A stretch of DNA of 12,715 nt from Clostridia bacterium. Lineage in GTDB: Bacteria > Bacillota_A > Clostridia > Oscillospirales > QAKW01. Both the position numbers and the translations under genes were made by a program. Below, piece by piece: positions 1 through 5,961 of this stretch. Below the pieces are notes generated by a model that saw nothing but the letters and a program-made list of their open reading frames with translations, was not told the origin of the DNA and did no database searches. The stretch's first letter is position 1. Every line of letters starts with the position of its first letter. The DNA lies in the NCBI GenBank assembly GCA_017396865.1, contig JAFQKO010000078.1, forward strand, positions 1-12,715, read 5' to 3'.

Positions 1-3
1 CAT
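1..3 (-). CDS. Start codon of a gene cut by the window edge
   Basis: Only the ATG (minus strand, bases 3 to 1) is inside the window. It is preceded by GGAGG (16-12) at 8 nt spacing, and it begins 3 nt after the stop codon of the superoxide reductase gene. This is what a translationally linked downstream gene of the same operon looks like. Nothing of the protein is visible, so no function can be given. In anaerobes a rubrerythrin, rubredoxin or ferritin gene would be unsurprising here, but that is a guess from context only. Confidence 0.5.
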
Positions 4-6
4 TGC

Positions 7-387
7 TTATACCTCCGCCATCCAAAGGCCGTGGAGATTGCAATAGGCATAAACGGCAACGGGCTTCTCATCAGCCAATGCGAAGGTCACAACAGGCTCT
101 GCACCGGAGGCGAGGCACTTACGCTGACCGCCGCGGTCGGTTTGCAGATAAACCCAGGTGATGCTGTGCTCTTCGGTCATGGGGTGCGCCACCTCACCGA
201 CAACCACCTTCACGGTATCGCCCTCAACGGCAACGACGGGGATATGCTTTTCGCGGGCGGCATCCACCGTACCCGGCTCCAGCTTGGTCATCTTCTGACC
301 GCAGCACATCATCGGAACACCTGCATCGTGGATCATACCGATCAGGTTGCCGCAATGCTCGCAAATAAAAAATCTGTTTTCATTCAT
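7..387 (-). CDS. dfx: Desulfoferrodoxin-type superoxide reductase (two-iron)
   Basis: Cytoplasmic enzyme that reduces superoxide to hydrogen peroxide without releasing oxygen; in anaerobes its electrons usually come from rubredoxin. The 126-residue length is that of class I desulfoferrodoxin. The N-terminal desulforedoxin domain (about 1-36) has the four cysteines for a rubredoxin-like Fe site: C9, C12, C28 and C29. The C-terminal catalytic domain (about 40-126) has every ligand of the square-pyramidal iron: H48 in EKHIP, H68 in HPM, H74 in EEHS, C116 and H119 in YCNLHG. The conserved E46-K47 pair sits just before H48. The ATG at 387 follows GGAGG at 9 nt spacing. It lies downstream of hlyIII on the same strand but has its own strong promoter (420-448). 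The flavin reductase-rubredoxin fusion two genes upstream is a plausible electron donor (inference). Confidence 0.95.
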   Translation of the reverse strand: MNENRFFICEHCGNLIGMIHDAGVPMMCCGQKMTKLEPGTVDAAREKHIPVVAVEGDTVKVVVGEVAHPMTEEHSITWVYLQTDRGGQRKCLASGAEPVVTFALADEKPVAVYAYCNLHGLWMAEV

Positions 388-419
388 GGTAAAATACCTC
401 CCAAATAATATTTGATTTC

Positions 420-448
420 AGTATACCCAATTTTAACCTTTTTGTCAA
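420..448 (-). promoter_or_regulatory. Sigma-A-type promoter for the superoxide reductase gene
   Basis: On the minus strand TTGACA (448-443) is followed by a 17-bp spacer and TATACT (425-420), close to the vegetative consensus. The -35 box directly follows the hlyIII stop codon (451-449), and the start codon of the reductase is about 30 nt past the -10 box. This suggests the reductase can be expressed independently of the genes upstream. Confidence 0.75.
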
Positions 449-1132
449 TTATATCACGTAAAAAAGAATCCCGAAATACTGCAAAATGCTGCCCAATACC
501 ACAAACAGATGGAATACCGAGTGCATATACCGCTTGGGATTCTTTCCGTGGCCCGCCACACCGTAGATCACCGCACCAATGGTATAGGAAACACCGCCCA
601 GCAGCATCCAGATCATGCAGCGAACTCCCAGCGCATCGATGGCCTCCTTGCCCGCAAATACGATACACCAGCCCAGAATAATATACAAGGCCATGGAGAG
701 CTTGCTGTATTTTTTCAGATCGATGGCATTAAGGGTGATTCCCAAGGCGGAAACACCCCACACCACGCCGAATACCACCCATCCCAGCGCCGTATGGTCG
801 GGGCGAATCCCCGATAGGGCGATGGGCGTATAGGTGCCCGCGATCAGAATAAAGATGGTGCAATGATCGATGACCTGAAACACCTTTTTGGCAAGCTCCG
901 ACTTAAGGCCGTGATATAGGCTGGACATGGTATACAGCGTGATCATCGAAAAGCCGTAGATAAACGCGCCGACAATATCAAAGGCATCCCCGCGCAAAAA
1001 AGCAAACACCACGCAGGTGGCAAGCGCCACCACGCCAAATCCGCCGCCTACGATATGGGAGACCATATTGAAGATCTCTTCCCCGCGGGTATAGTCGGGA
1101 AGATTGCGATCCTTGAGTTTTGTTCGTTTCAT
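449..1132 (-). CDS. Hemolysin III / PAQR-family integral membrane protein
   Basis: A 227-residue membrane protein of the hemolysin III (YqfA/YplQ) branch of the PAQR superfamily, with about seven hydrophobic segments and a polar N-terminus. Family hallmarks are visible: E19-x-x-N with S25-H26 at the start of the first helix, S70-x-x-Y-H74, D89-H90 followed by the TIFILIAGTYTP stretch, and H204-S-x-x-H208 in the last segment. In the superfamily these Asp/His/Ser residues form a metal site, and some eukaryotic members are receptors or ceramidases. The physiological role in bacteria is not settled, and the word hemolysin should not be taken literally. I start it at ATG 1132, because GAGG lies 8 nt upstream; an in-frame ATG at 1180 falls inside the -35 box of a good promoter. 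Its neighbours handle oxygen species, but a functional link is not shown. Confidence 0.9.
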   Translation of the reverse strand: MKRTKLKDRNLPDYTRGEEIFNMVSHIVGGGFGVVALATCVVFAFLRGDAFDIVGAFIYGFSMITLYTMSSLYHGLKSELAKKVFQVIDHCTIFILIAGTYTPIALSGIRPDHTALGWVVFGVVWGVSALGITLNAIDLKKYSKLSMALYIILGWCIVFAGKEAIDALGVRCMIWMLLGGVSYTIGAVIYGVAGHGKNPKRYMHSVFHLFVVLGSILQYFGILFYVI

Positions 1133-1151
1133 TTTCTTCACCTCGGCAAAT

Positions 1152-1180
1152 ATTATAAACCTTTTTGTCGATTTCGTCAA
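1152..1180 (-). promoter_or_regulatory. Sigma-A-type promoter for the hemolysin III gene
   Basis: Minus strand TTGACG (1180-1175), 17-bp spacer, TATAAT (1157-1152). The -10 box lies only 19 nt before the ATG at 1132, so the leader would be about 13 nt and start right at the ribosome binding site. This supports the shorter gene start. Confidence 0.65.
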
Positions 1181-1189
1181 TCAAGCAGA

Positions 1190-1228
1190 GATCCCGAAAA
1201 CCCAGTATTCATGCGGGTTTTCGGGATC
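1190..1228 (-). terminator. Perfect 14-bp hairpin after the flavin reductase-rubredoxin gene
   Basis: Arms 1190-1203 and 1215-1228 are perfectly complementary (GATCCCGAAAACCC and its reverse complement) around an 11-nt loop. It lies 25 nt after the stop codon of the minus-strand gene ending at 1253 and just before the next promoter, so a terminator role is the simplest reading. The bases after the stem on the minus strand (TCTCTGCTTG) are only moderately T-rich, so termination may be weak or the hairpin may instead protect a 3' end. Confidence 0.5.
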
Positions 1229-1252
1229 CGAACTCTTAAATTTTCTTAATAT

Positions 1253-1855
1253 TTACGCTTTTGGTTCAAAAAACTGCGCGCCATGTTTGCATAGGGGGCA
1301 AACGTAGTTCTCGGGCAGCTCGGCGCCCTCATAAACGTAGCCGCAGATGGTGCAGACCCAGCCCTTGGCCTCCTTTTTCGGTTGGGGCTTCACCTTGGCA
1401 TGATAATCGGCATAGGTCAGCGCAGGCTCCTCGGAGAGCACCTCCATCGCCTCAATATCCACGATAAAGAGGGTATGGGTGCCGCAATCCACCGTCTCCG
1501 TCACCTTGGCGGAAAAATAGGCGTTGGTGGATTCGGTGATATAAGCAATGCCATTCTCGGCGGGCGCATGGCCCGAAAAACCCGCAAACTTATCGGTAGT
1601 TCTGCCGCTGTGGAACCCAAACCGCTCGATCAGTTCAAACTTGGTGCGGCTATCCAGCACAGAAAGATTAAGCGCCCCACTCTTTAAGATCACATCATGG
1701 GTATAATTATTTTTATTGATACCGATGGCAAGGCGATTGGGATTCTCGGTGATCTGCATGGCGGTATTGATGATACATCCGTAGTCCTTCCCGCCGTCCC
1801 GCGCGGTCAAAACAAACAGTCCGTAGGTTATTTTAAACAATGCTTGCTGATTCAT
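1253..1855 (-). CDS. Flavin reductase-rubredoxin fusion (Hrb / high-molecular-weight rubredoxin type)
   Basis: A 200-residue two-domain electron carrier. Residues 1-155 form a flavin reductase-like FMN-binding domain (flavoredoxin type; opening with alpha-beta residues LFKITYGLFVLTA and the family's TAMQITENPNRLAIGI segment). Residues 165-200 are a short rubredoxin domain with all four iron cysteines: C168, C171, C186 and C189, of the compact kind seen at the end of rubrerythrins. Moorella Hrb has the same architecture; it uses NADH and passes electrons to the flavodiiron protein FprA for oxygen or nitric oxide reduction. Here the nearest partner is the superoxide reductase two genes downstream, and no flavodiiron protein is in view. 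ATG 1855 is chosen because AAGGAG lies 8 nt upstream; an ATG at 1873 would include that site within the coding region. The domain call is secure, the physiological partner is inferred. Confidence 0.92.
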   Translation of the reverse strand: MNQQALFKITYGLFVLTARDGGKDYGCIINTAMQITENPNRLAIGINKNNYTHDVILKSGALNLSVLDSRTKFELIERFGFHSGRTTDKFAGFSGHAPAENGIAYITESTNAYFSAKVTETVDCGTHTLFIVDIEAMEVLSEEPALTYADYHAKVKPQPKKEAKGWVCTICGYVYEGAELPENYVCPLCKHGAQFFEPKA

Positions 1856-1882
1856 TTTTACAGCTCCTTCCAATGGGAATTA

Positions 1883-1911
1883 TTGACTTCTTCTATTATT
1901 TATATTACAAT
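1883..1911 (+). promoter_or_regulatory. Promoter for trmO
   Basis: TTGACT (1883-1888), 17-bp spacer, TACAAT (1906-1911), then an AAGGAG site (1929-1934) before the ATG at 1947. It matches the vegetative consensus well and overlaps a candidate promoter on the opposite strand. Confidence 0.65.
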
Positions 1912-1930
1912 AATATCAAGAAAAATACAA
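1902..1930 (-). promoter_or_regulatory. Candidate promoter for the flavin reductase-rubredoxin gene
   Basis: Minus strand TTGTAT (1930-1925), 17-bp spacer, TAATAT (1907-1902). The region is AT-rich, so chance matches are likely. The position is sensible: about 47 nt from the -10 box to the start codon at 1855. Confidence 0.35.
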
Positions 1931-1946
1931 GGAGAATTTTTAAAAA

Positions 1947-2609
1947 ATGAAGATCATTGCCCACATCCGCAACGGCTTTTCAACCAAATTCGGCATTCCC
2001 CGCCAAAGCGGTCTGGTATCCGAGGTGGAATCCCGCATCGTATTTACCCCCGAATACCGCAACGCCGACGCCCTGCGGGGGCTGGACGGATATTCCCATC
2101 TTTGGCTGATCTGGCAATTCTCCGAAAGCCTGCGGGAGGATTGGTCGCCGACGGTGCGGCCACCGCGGCTGGGCGGCAACACCCGCATGGGCGTTTTCGC
2201 CACCCGCTCCCCCTTCCGCCCCAATCCCATCGGGCTCTCCTCGGTGAAGATCGAGCGGATCGAGCTTTCCACCCCCGAAGGGCCCGTTATCACGGTAAGC
2301 GGTGCGGATCTGCTGGACGGAACGCCGCTTTATGACATCAAGCCCTATCTCCCCTATACCGATTCCCATCCCGATGCCCGCGGCGGTTTTGCCTACGGAC
2401 CGAGCGATGGGCGGGTAACGGTGGAAAATCCCCAAGGTTTGCCCCTGACACAGGAGTTGATCGCCCTTCTGGAGCAGGATCCCCGCCCCGGCTACATCGA
2501 CGATCCCGACCGCATCTACGGCATGGAATACGGCGGGCAGGAGGTACGGTTCACGGTAGCAGAGGGCGTTTTAACGGTGGTCTCTATCGGCATTTCGCCC
2601 AATTTATGA
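1947..2609 (+). CDS. trmO: tRNA (N6-threonylcarbamoyladenosine37-N6)-methyltransferase TrmO
   Basis: SAM-dependent enzyme that methylates the t6A at position 37 of tRNAs reading ACY codons, tuning decoding of threonine codons. The protein has 220 residues, close to the bacterial TrmO/TsaA (YaeB) length. The TsaA domain spans about 1-140. Its signatures are visible: YSHLWLIWQF at 49-58, then RPPR and GNTRMGVFATRSPFRPNPIGLSS at about 71-99, and DLLDGTPLYDIKPYLPYTDS at 121-140. The remainder is the smaller C-terminal domain typical of TrmO. The ATG at 1947 has AAGGAG 12 nt upstream and a good promoter at 1883-1911. It is a single gene, divergent from the redox genes, and is followed directly by the promoter of the lysine operon. 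Confidence 0.93.
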   Translation: MKIIAHIRNGFSTKFGIPRQSGLVSEVESRIVFTPEYRNADALRGLDGYSHLWLIWQFSESLREDWSPTVRPPRLGGNTRMGVFATRSPFRPNPIGLSSVKIERIELSTPEGPVITVSGADLLDGTPLYDIKPYLPYTDSHPDARGGFAYGPSDGRVTVENPQGLPLTQELIALLEQDPRPGYIDDPDRIYGMEYGGQEVRFTVAEGVLTVVSIGISPNL

Positions 2610-2659
2610 TGAAGAAACGCCCCATTCTTAGCACCTCAAACGAAAGTTGCGTTTTGGGG

Positions 2660-2686
2660 TTGACATTTTTCTTATAATATGATAAT
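2660..2686 (+). promoter_or_regulatory. Promoter of the lysine operon
   Basis: TTGACA (2660-2665) is perfect. The best -10 for the expected start is GATAAT (2681-2686) at 15-bp spacing, which puts transcription start near 2693, a few bases before the riboswitch P1 stem at 2698. TAATGT (2683-2688) at 17-bp spacing is an alternative. Confidence 0.6.
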
Positions 2687-2693
2687 GTATTGA

Positions 2694-2870
2694 CAACGAT
2701 AGAGGTGCGTTGCATCATCAGTACGTCGGCTTATCACGCTCTTGCCAAAAGCGAAGTCGAGGGAAAGGGATGGGCGCCGAAGGCGGCCTAAGGCTAAGGG
2801 CTGTGCTGGCAGCAGGGAATAAGATCTCTGATGTTGTCGCATGAAATTGCGGAGCGCTATCTTTACTATA
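2694..2870 (+). promoter_or_regulatory. Lysine riboswitch (L-box) aptamer
   Basis: The leader carries the conserved L-box blocks in order: GATAGAGGTGCG (2698-2709), the AGTA of the second segment (2720-2723), GGGAAAGGGA (2760-2769), GCGCCGAAGG (2774-2783), GGGCTGTGCTGG (2798-2809) and the closing GGAGCGCTATC (2852-2862). GATAG (2698-2702) and CTATC (2858-2862) close helix P1. In this family lysine binding stabilises P1 and switches downstream genes off. It sits directly ahead of dapA and its operon, as expected for feedback control of lysine synthesis. Exact outer limits are approximate. Confidence 0.93.
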
Positions 2871-2912
2871 TTTTGGCGGGATGCCCTGCCAAAAGCTTGG
2901 CTTAGTAGGGAT
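2860..2912 (+). promoter_or_regulatory. Antiterminator of the lysine riboswitch
   Basis: AUCUUUACUA (2860-2869) can pair with UAGUAGGGAU (2903-2912) over ten positions, two of them G-U. This pairing uses three bases of the 3' strand of P1 (2860-2862) and the first three of the terminator stem (2910-2912), so it excludes both P1 and the terminator. Inside its loop lies a further hairpin, TTTTGGC (2872-2878) with GCCAAAA (2888-2894). Confidence 0.65.
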
Positions 2913-2940
2913 CGTTGCCGCGCAACGATCTTTTTTATTT
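2910..2940 (+). terminator. Riboswitch-controlled intrinsic terminator
   Basis: A 9-bp stem GATCGTTGC / GCAACGATC (2910-2918 and 2922-2930) with a 3-nt loop is followed by TTTTTTATTT. It ends 20 nt before the dapA start codon and is the off-state of the lysine riboswitch expression platform. Confidence 0.9.
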
Positions 2941-2959
2941 GAACGGAGGAAATAAAATT

Positions 2960-3847
2960 ATGACCAACCCGATTTTTAAGGGCGTAGGTACCGCAATCAT
3001 CACCCCGATGACCAAGATGGGCATCGACTATGATAACTATGAGCGCCTGCTCAACTGGCAGGTAGAAAGCGGCGTAAACGCCATCATCGCCGCCGGCACC
3101 ACCGGCGAGGGCTCCACCCTCTCCGACGATGAGCATAAAAAGCTGCTGGACTTCACCGTCCGCGTTGTGGACGGCAGAATCCCCGTCATTGCAGGCACCG
3201 GCTCCAACGATACCGCCTATGCGGTTCAGCTCAGCAAATTCGCCTGCGCCTCCGGTGTGGACGGGCTGCTGGTGATCACCCCCTACTACAACAAGGCGAC
3301 CCAAGGCGGCCTGATCAAATCCTTTAACGCCATTGCGGACGCTTCCACCAAGCCCATCATATTATACAATGTACCCTCCCGTACGGGCTGCAACATTCTG
3401 CCCGAGACCTGCAAGGTGCTGGCCGACCATCCCAACATCGTTGGTCTGAAGGCCGCCAGCGGCGACATGAGCCAGATTGCCGACTGCATCCACCTTTGCG
3501 AGGGCAAGATGGACTTCTATTCCGGCAACGACGATCAGATCCTGCCCATTTTGGCTTTGGGCGGCATCGGCGTGATCTCGGTGCTCTCCAACGTGCTCCC
3601 CGCAGAGACCGTTGCCCTTTGCGATAAGTTCTTCGCAGGCGACATCGAAGGCAGCCGTGCGCTGCAGCTGCGGTATCTGCCTTTGGTGCACGCCCTCTTC
3701 AGCGAGGTCAATCCCATCCCCGTGAAGGCAGCAATGGCGGCCATGGGCTTTGGTGAAAATTATCTTCGCCTCCCCCTCACCCCGATGGAGCCTCAACATG
3801 AAGCAAAGCTCCTGGATCTGATGCGCGCAGAGGGGTTGAAGGTATGA
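2960..3847 (+). CDS. dapA: 4-hydroxy-tetrahydrodipicolinate synthase DapA
   Basis: Condenses aspartate semialdehyde with pyruvate, the entry to the diaminopimelate/lysine branch, in the cytoplasm. The 295-residue TIM-barrel protein has every residue expected of a working enzyme: the Schiff-base lysine K164 (IVGLKAASGD), catalytic Y136 and R141 in LYNVPSRTG, T47-T48 in AAGTTGEGSTL, and Y110 in TPYYN. Each is shifted by three from Escherichia coli numbering. The start at 2960 is set by GGAGG (2945-2949) at 10 nt; earlier in-frame codons lie within the terminator. It is the first gene of the riboswitch-controlled operon and overlaps dapB by 4 nt (ATGA), implying translational coupling. Whether lysine also inhibits the enzyme cannot be read from the sequence. 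Confidence 0.97.
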   Translation: MTNPIFKGVGTAIITPMTKMGIDYDNYERLLNWQVESGVNAIIAAGTTGEGSTLSDDEHKKLLDFTVRVVDGRIPVIAGTGSNDTAYAVQLSKFACASGVDGLLVITPYYNKATQGGLIKSFNAIADASTKPIILYNVPSRTGCNILPETCKVLADHPNIVGLKAASGDMSQIADCIHLCEGKMDFYSGNDDQILPILALGGIGVISVLSNVLPAETVALCDKFFAGDIEGSRALQLRYLPLVHALFSEVNPIPVKAAMAAMGFGENYLRLPLTPMEPQHEAKLLDLMRAEGLKV

Positions 3848-4587
3848 ACGTTATCATCTACGGTGTAAACGGTCGGATGGGCAAGGTGCTTCGCACCATG
3901 ACCGAAGAGGGCGTACGCGGTGCCAAGCTGCACGGCGGCGTGGATCTCGGCGGTAACGACAGCGGCTTTCCCTATTTTGAGACCTTAGACCAGGTTCCGA
4001 GCGGCGCCGACTGCATCATTGATTTTTCCCATCATACCGCAACCAAGGCGGTTTTGACCTATGCCTGCAAGCATAAGATCCCGGTCGTTCTGGCCACCAC
4101 CGGCCATACCGAAAAGGAGCAGGCAATAATCCGCGAGGCCGCCAAGGAGACGGCGATCTTCCTTTCGGCCAATATGTCGATGGGCGTTGCTCTTTTGGCA
4201 GAGCTGGCCAAAAAGACCGCCGCAGTTTATCCCGATGCCAACATCGAGATCGTGGAGACCCACCACAACCGCAAGCTGGATGCACCCAGCGGCACCGCTT
4301 TGTTGATCGCCAACGCCATTCGCGAGATCCGCAAGGCAGCCACCTTTGCCCTCGGCAGAAGCGGCCAAGGCAAGCGAACCGAGGAGGAGATCGGCATCCA
4401 TGCGATCCGCCGCGGCAACATCGTTGGCATCCACGAGGTTTTGGTTTCCACCGATTACGAGACCATCTCCCTGAAGCATGAGGCCCACACCCGCGATCTT
4501 TTCGCGGCAGGTGCCATGGCGGCGGCAGAATTCCTCTGCGGCAAGCCGGCCGGGCTTTATAACATGCAAGACATGATCAAGCTTTAA
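3844..4587 (+). CDS. dapB: 4-hydroxy-tetrahydrodipicolinate reductase DapB
   Basis: NAD(P)H-dependent reduction of the DapA product to tetrahydrodipicolinate. The 247-residue protein is slightly shorter than the Escherichia coli enzyme, as usual in Gram-positives. The N-terminal Rossmann domain has GVNGRMG at 7-13 and ATTG at 84-87. SANMSMGV lies at 108-115. The catalytic block is HHNRKLDAPSGTA: H140-H141, with K144 as the expected proton donor. The C-terminal part returns to the nucleotide domain (LYNMQDMI). The ATG overlaps the dapA stop as ATGA. A GC-rich hairpin with a T-run follows 7 nt after the stop codon, before lysC. Confidence 0.97.
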   Translation: MNVIIYGVNGRMGKVLRTMTEEGVRGAKLHGGVDLGGNDSGFPYFETLDQVPSGADCIIDFSHHTATKAVLTYACKHKIPVVLATTGHTEKEQAIIREAAKETAIFLSANMSMGVALLAELAKKTAAVYPDANIEIVETHHNRKLDAPSGTALLIANAIREIRKAATFALGRSGQGKRTEEEIGIHAIRRGNIVGIHEVLVSTDYETISLKHEAHTRDLFAAGAMAAAEFLCGKPAGLYNMQDMIKL

Positions 4588-4594
4588 ATAATAC

Positions 4595-4626
4595 GGAGCG
4601 GGAGAATCCCTCCCGCTCCATTTTTT
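4595..4626 (+). terminator. Intrinsic terminator-like hairpin between dapB and lysC
   Basis: A 10-bp stem GGAGCGGGAG / CTCCCGCTCC (4595-4604 and 4610-4619) with a 5-nt loop is followed by ATTTTTT. The form is that of a strong terminator, yet the lysC start codon is only 12 nt after the last T. It is either leaky, regulated, or acts as an mRNA-stabilising or processing element within the operon. Confidence 0.85.
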
Positions 4627-4638
4627 ATAGGAGTAGTT

Positions 4639-5955
4639 ATGATTAAGGTATTAAAGTTTGGCGGCAGCTCCATGGCAGATGCCGCCCAATTCCGCAAGGT
4701 TGCGGAGATCATCAACGCCGAGTCGGAGCGCCGTTACGTCGTTGTTTCGGCACCGGGCAAGCGTTTTTCTGAGGACGAAAAGGTAACCGATCTGCTGCTG
4801 CATTGCCACGCGCTGGCAAGCGAGGGCGCAGAATTTGAGATGACCTTCAATCGCATTGCCGACCGCTATCGCGGCATCATCGCCGATTTAGGGCTTTCTC
4901 TTTCCATTGAAGAGGAGCTGGCCACCGTTAAGGCCGCCATCGGCAACGGCGCAACGGTGGACTACGTTGCCAGCCGCGGCGAGTATTTTAACGCCATCAT
5001 TATGGCGGCTTTCTTAGAGGTACCCTTTATCGATACCGCCGACTGTGTCTTTTTCAACGCCGAGGGCAAGCTGGACACCCCCAAAACCGACACGGTGCTC
5101 CGCAACCGCCTCTCCACCACCCAGCGGGCGGTATTGCCCGGTTTCTACGGTGCGATGCCCGACGGCTCTATCAAGACCTTCTCCCGCGGTGGCTCGGACA
5201 TTACCGGCTCCATCGTGGCAGAAGCGGTGGAAGCCGATCTTTATGAGAACTGGACCGATGTTTCGGGTATGCTGATGGCTGACCCCCGCATCGTCAAGAG
5301 CCCCGCCCCCATCGACATCATCACCTACCGTGAGCTGCGGGAGCTTTCCTACATGGGCGCCACGGTGCTCCATGAGGACGCTGTTTTCCCCGTTCGCCGT
5401 TCCGGTATCCCCATCAACATCCGCAACACCAACGCACCCGCGGATCGGGGCACCATGATCGTTCCCCATACCGAGGAAAAGGGCGGGCGCGTGGTGACCG
5501 GTATTGCAGGCAAATCCGGCTTTACCGCCATCTATATCGAAAAGGACATGATGAACTCCGAGCTGGGCTACGGCCGCCGTGTGCTGGAGGTTTTGGAGCG
5601 CAACGGCATCAGCTTTGAGCATCTGCCCAGCGGCATCGACACCTTATCGGTGGTCGTCAGCAACAAGGAGCTGGACGGCAAGCTTGATACGGTTCTTGCC
5701 GACCTGAAGAAAAAGGTCTGCCCCGATACCATCCGCGTTTATGATAATCTGGCTCTGCTGGCTGTGGTTGGCCGCGGAATGATCCGTTCTCCCGGTACGG
5801 CTGCCCGCGTTTTTGCTACGCTGGCAAGAGAACACATCAACGTTCGGATGATGGATCAGGGCTCCAGCGAGCTGAACATCATCATCGGCATCTCTGCCGA
5901 GGACTATGAAAAGGCACTCTGTGCCCTCTACGAGGAATTTCAACCGAAGGAATAA
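4639..5955 (+). CDS. lysC: Aspartate kinase (monofunctional, two ACT domains)
   Basis: Phosphorylates aspartate, the first step toward lysine, methionine and threonine. 438 residues. The kinase domain (about 1-285) shows KFGGSS at 6-11, SRGEYFNA at 112-119 and FSRGGSDITGS at 181-191, the ATP/aspartate signatures. Two ACT domains follow, about 294-360 and 371-436, the usual allosteric module; the second carries LLAVVGRGM and the ELNIII strand. There is no homoserine dehydrogenase domain. Its place in a lysine-riboswitch operon suggests lysine-sensitive feedback, but the effector cannot be proven from sequence. Start 4639 has AGGAG (4629-4633), which falls directly after the T-run of the preceding hairpin. 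lysA begins 6 nt after its stop codon. Confidence 0.96.
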   Translation: MIKVLKFGGSSMADAAQFRKVAEIINAESERRYVVVSAPGKRFSEDEKVTDLLLHCHALASEGAEFEMTFNRIADRYRGIIADLGLSLSIEEELATVKAAIGNGATVDYVASRGEYFNAIIMAAFLEVPFIDTADCVFFNAEGKLDTPKTDTVLRNRLSTTQRAVLPGFYGAMPDGSIKTFSRGGSDITGSIVAEAVEADLYENWTDVSGMLMADPRIVKSPAPIDIITYRELRELSYMGATVLHEDAVFPVRRSGIPINIRNTNAPADRGTMIVPHTEEKGGRVVTGIAGKSGFTAIYIEKDMMNSELGYGRRVLEVLERNGISFEHLPSGIDTLSVVVSNKELDGKLDTVLADLKKKVCPDTIRVYDNLALLAVVGRGMIRSPGTAARVFATLAREHINVRMMDQGSSELNIIIGISAEDYEKALCALYEEFQPKE

Positions 5956-5961
5956 CCATCC

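Noticed and set aside
1133..1180. Longer hemolysin III start at 1180
   Set aside because: It has no ribosome binding site and would place the start codon in the -35 box of a near-consensus promoter.
2634..2659. Hairpin CCTCAAACG / CGTTTTGGGG after trmO as a terminator
   Set aside because: The stem needs a bulge and a G-U pair and the T-run comes several bases later, so I could not support it beyond a weak possibility.
2690..2695. Second TTGACA as an alternative lysine operon -35 box
   Set aside because: A promoter there would start transcription inside the riboswitch P1/P2 region and destroy the aptamer.
2915..2959. Possible longer dapA start
   Set aside because: It begins within the riboswitch terminator stem; the ATG at 2960 has a proper GGAGG site and gives the usual protein length.
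2672..3304. Long open frame antisense to dapA and the riboswitch, and similar ones opposite dapA, dapB, lysC and lysA
   Set aside because: These mirror the codon bias of the real genes on the other strand. They lack ribosome binding sites and family motifs.
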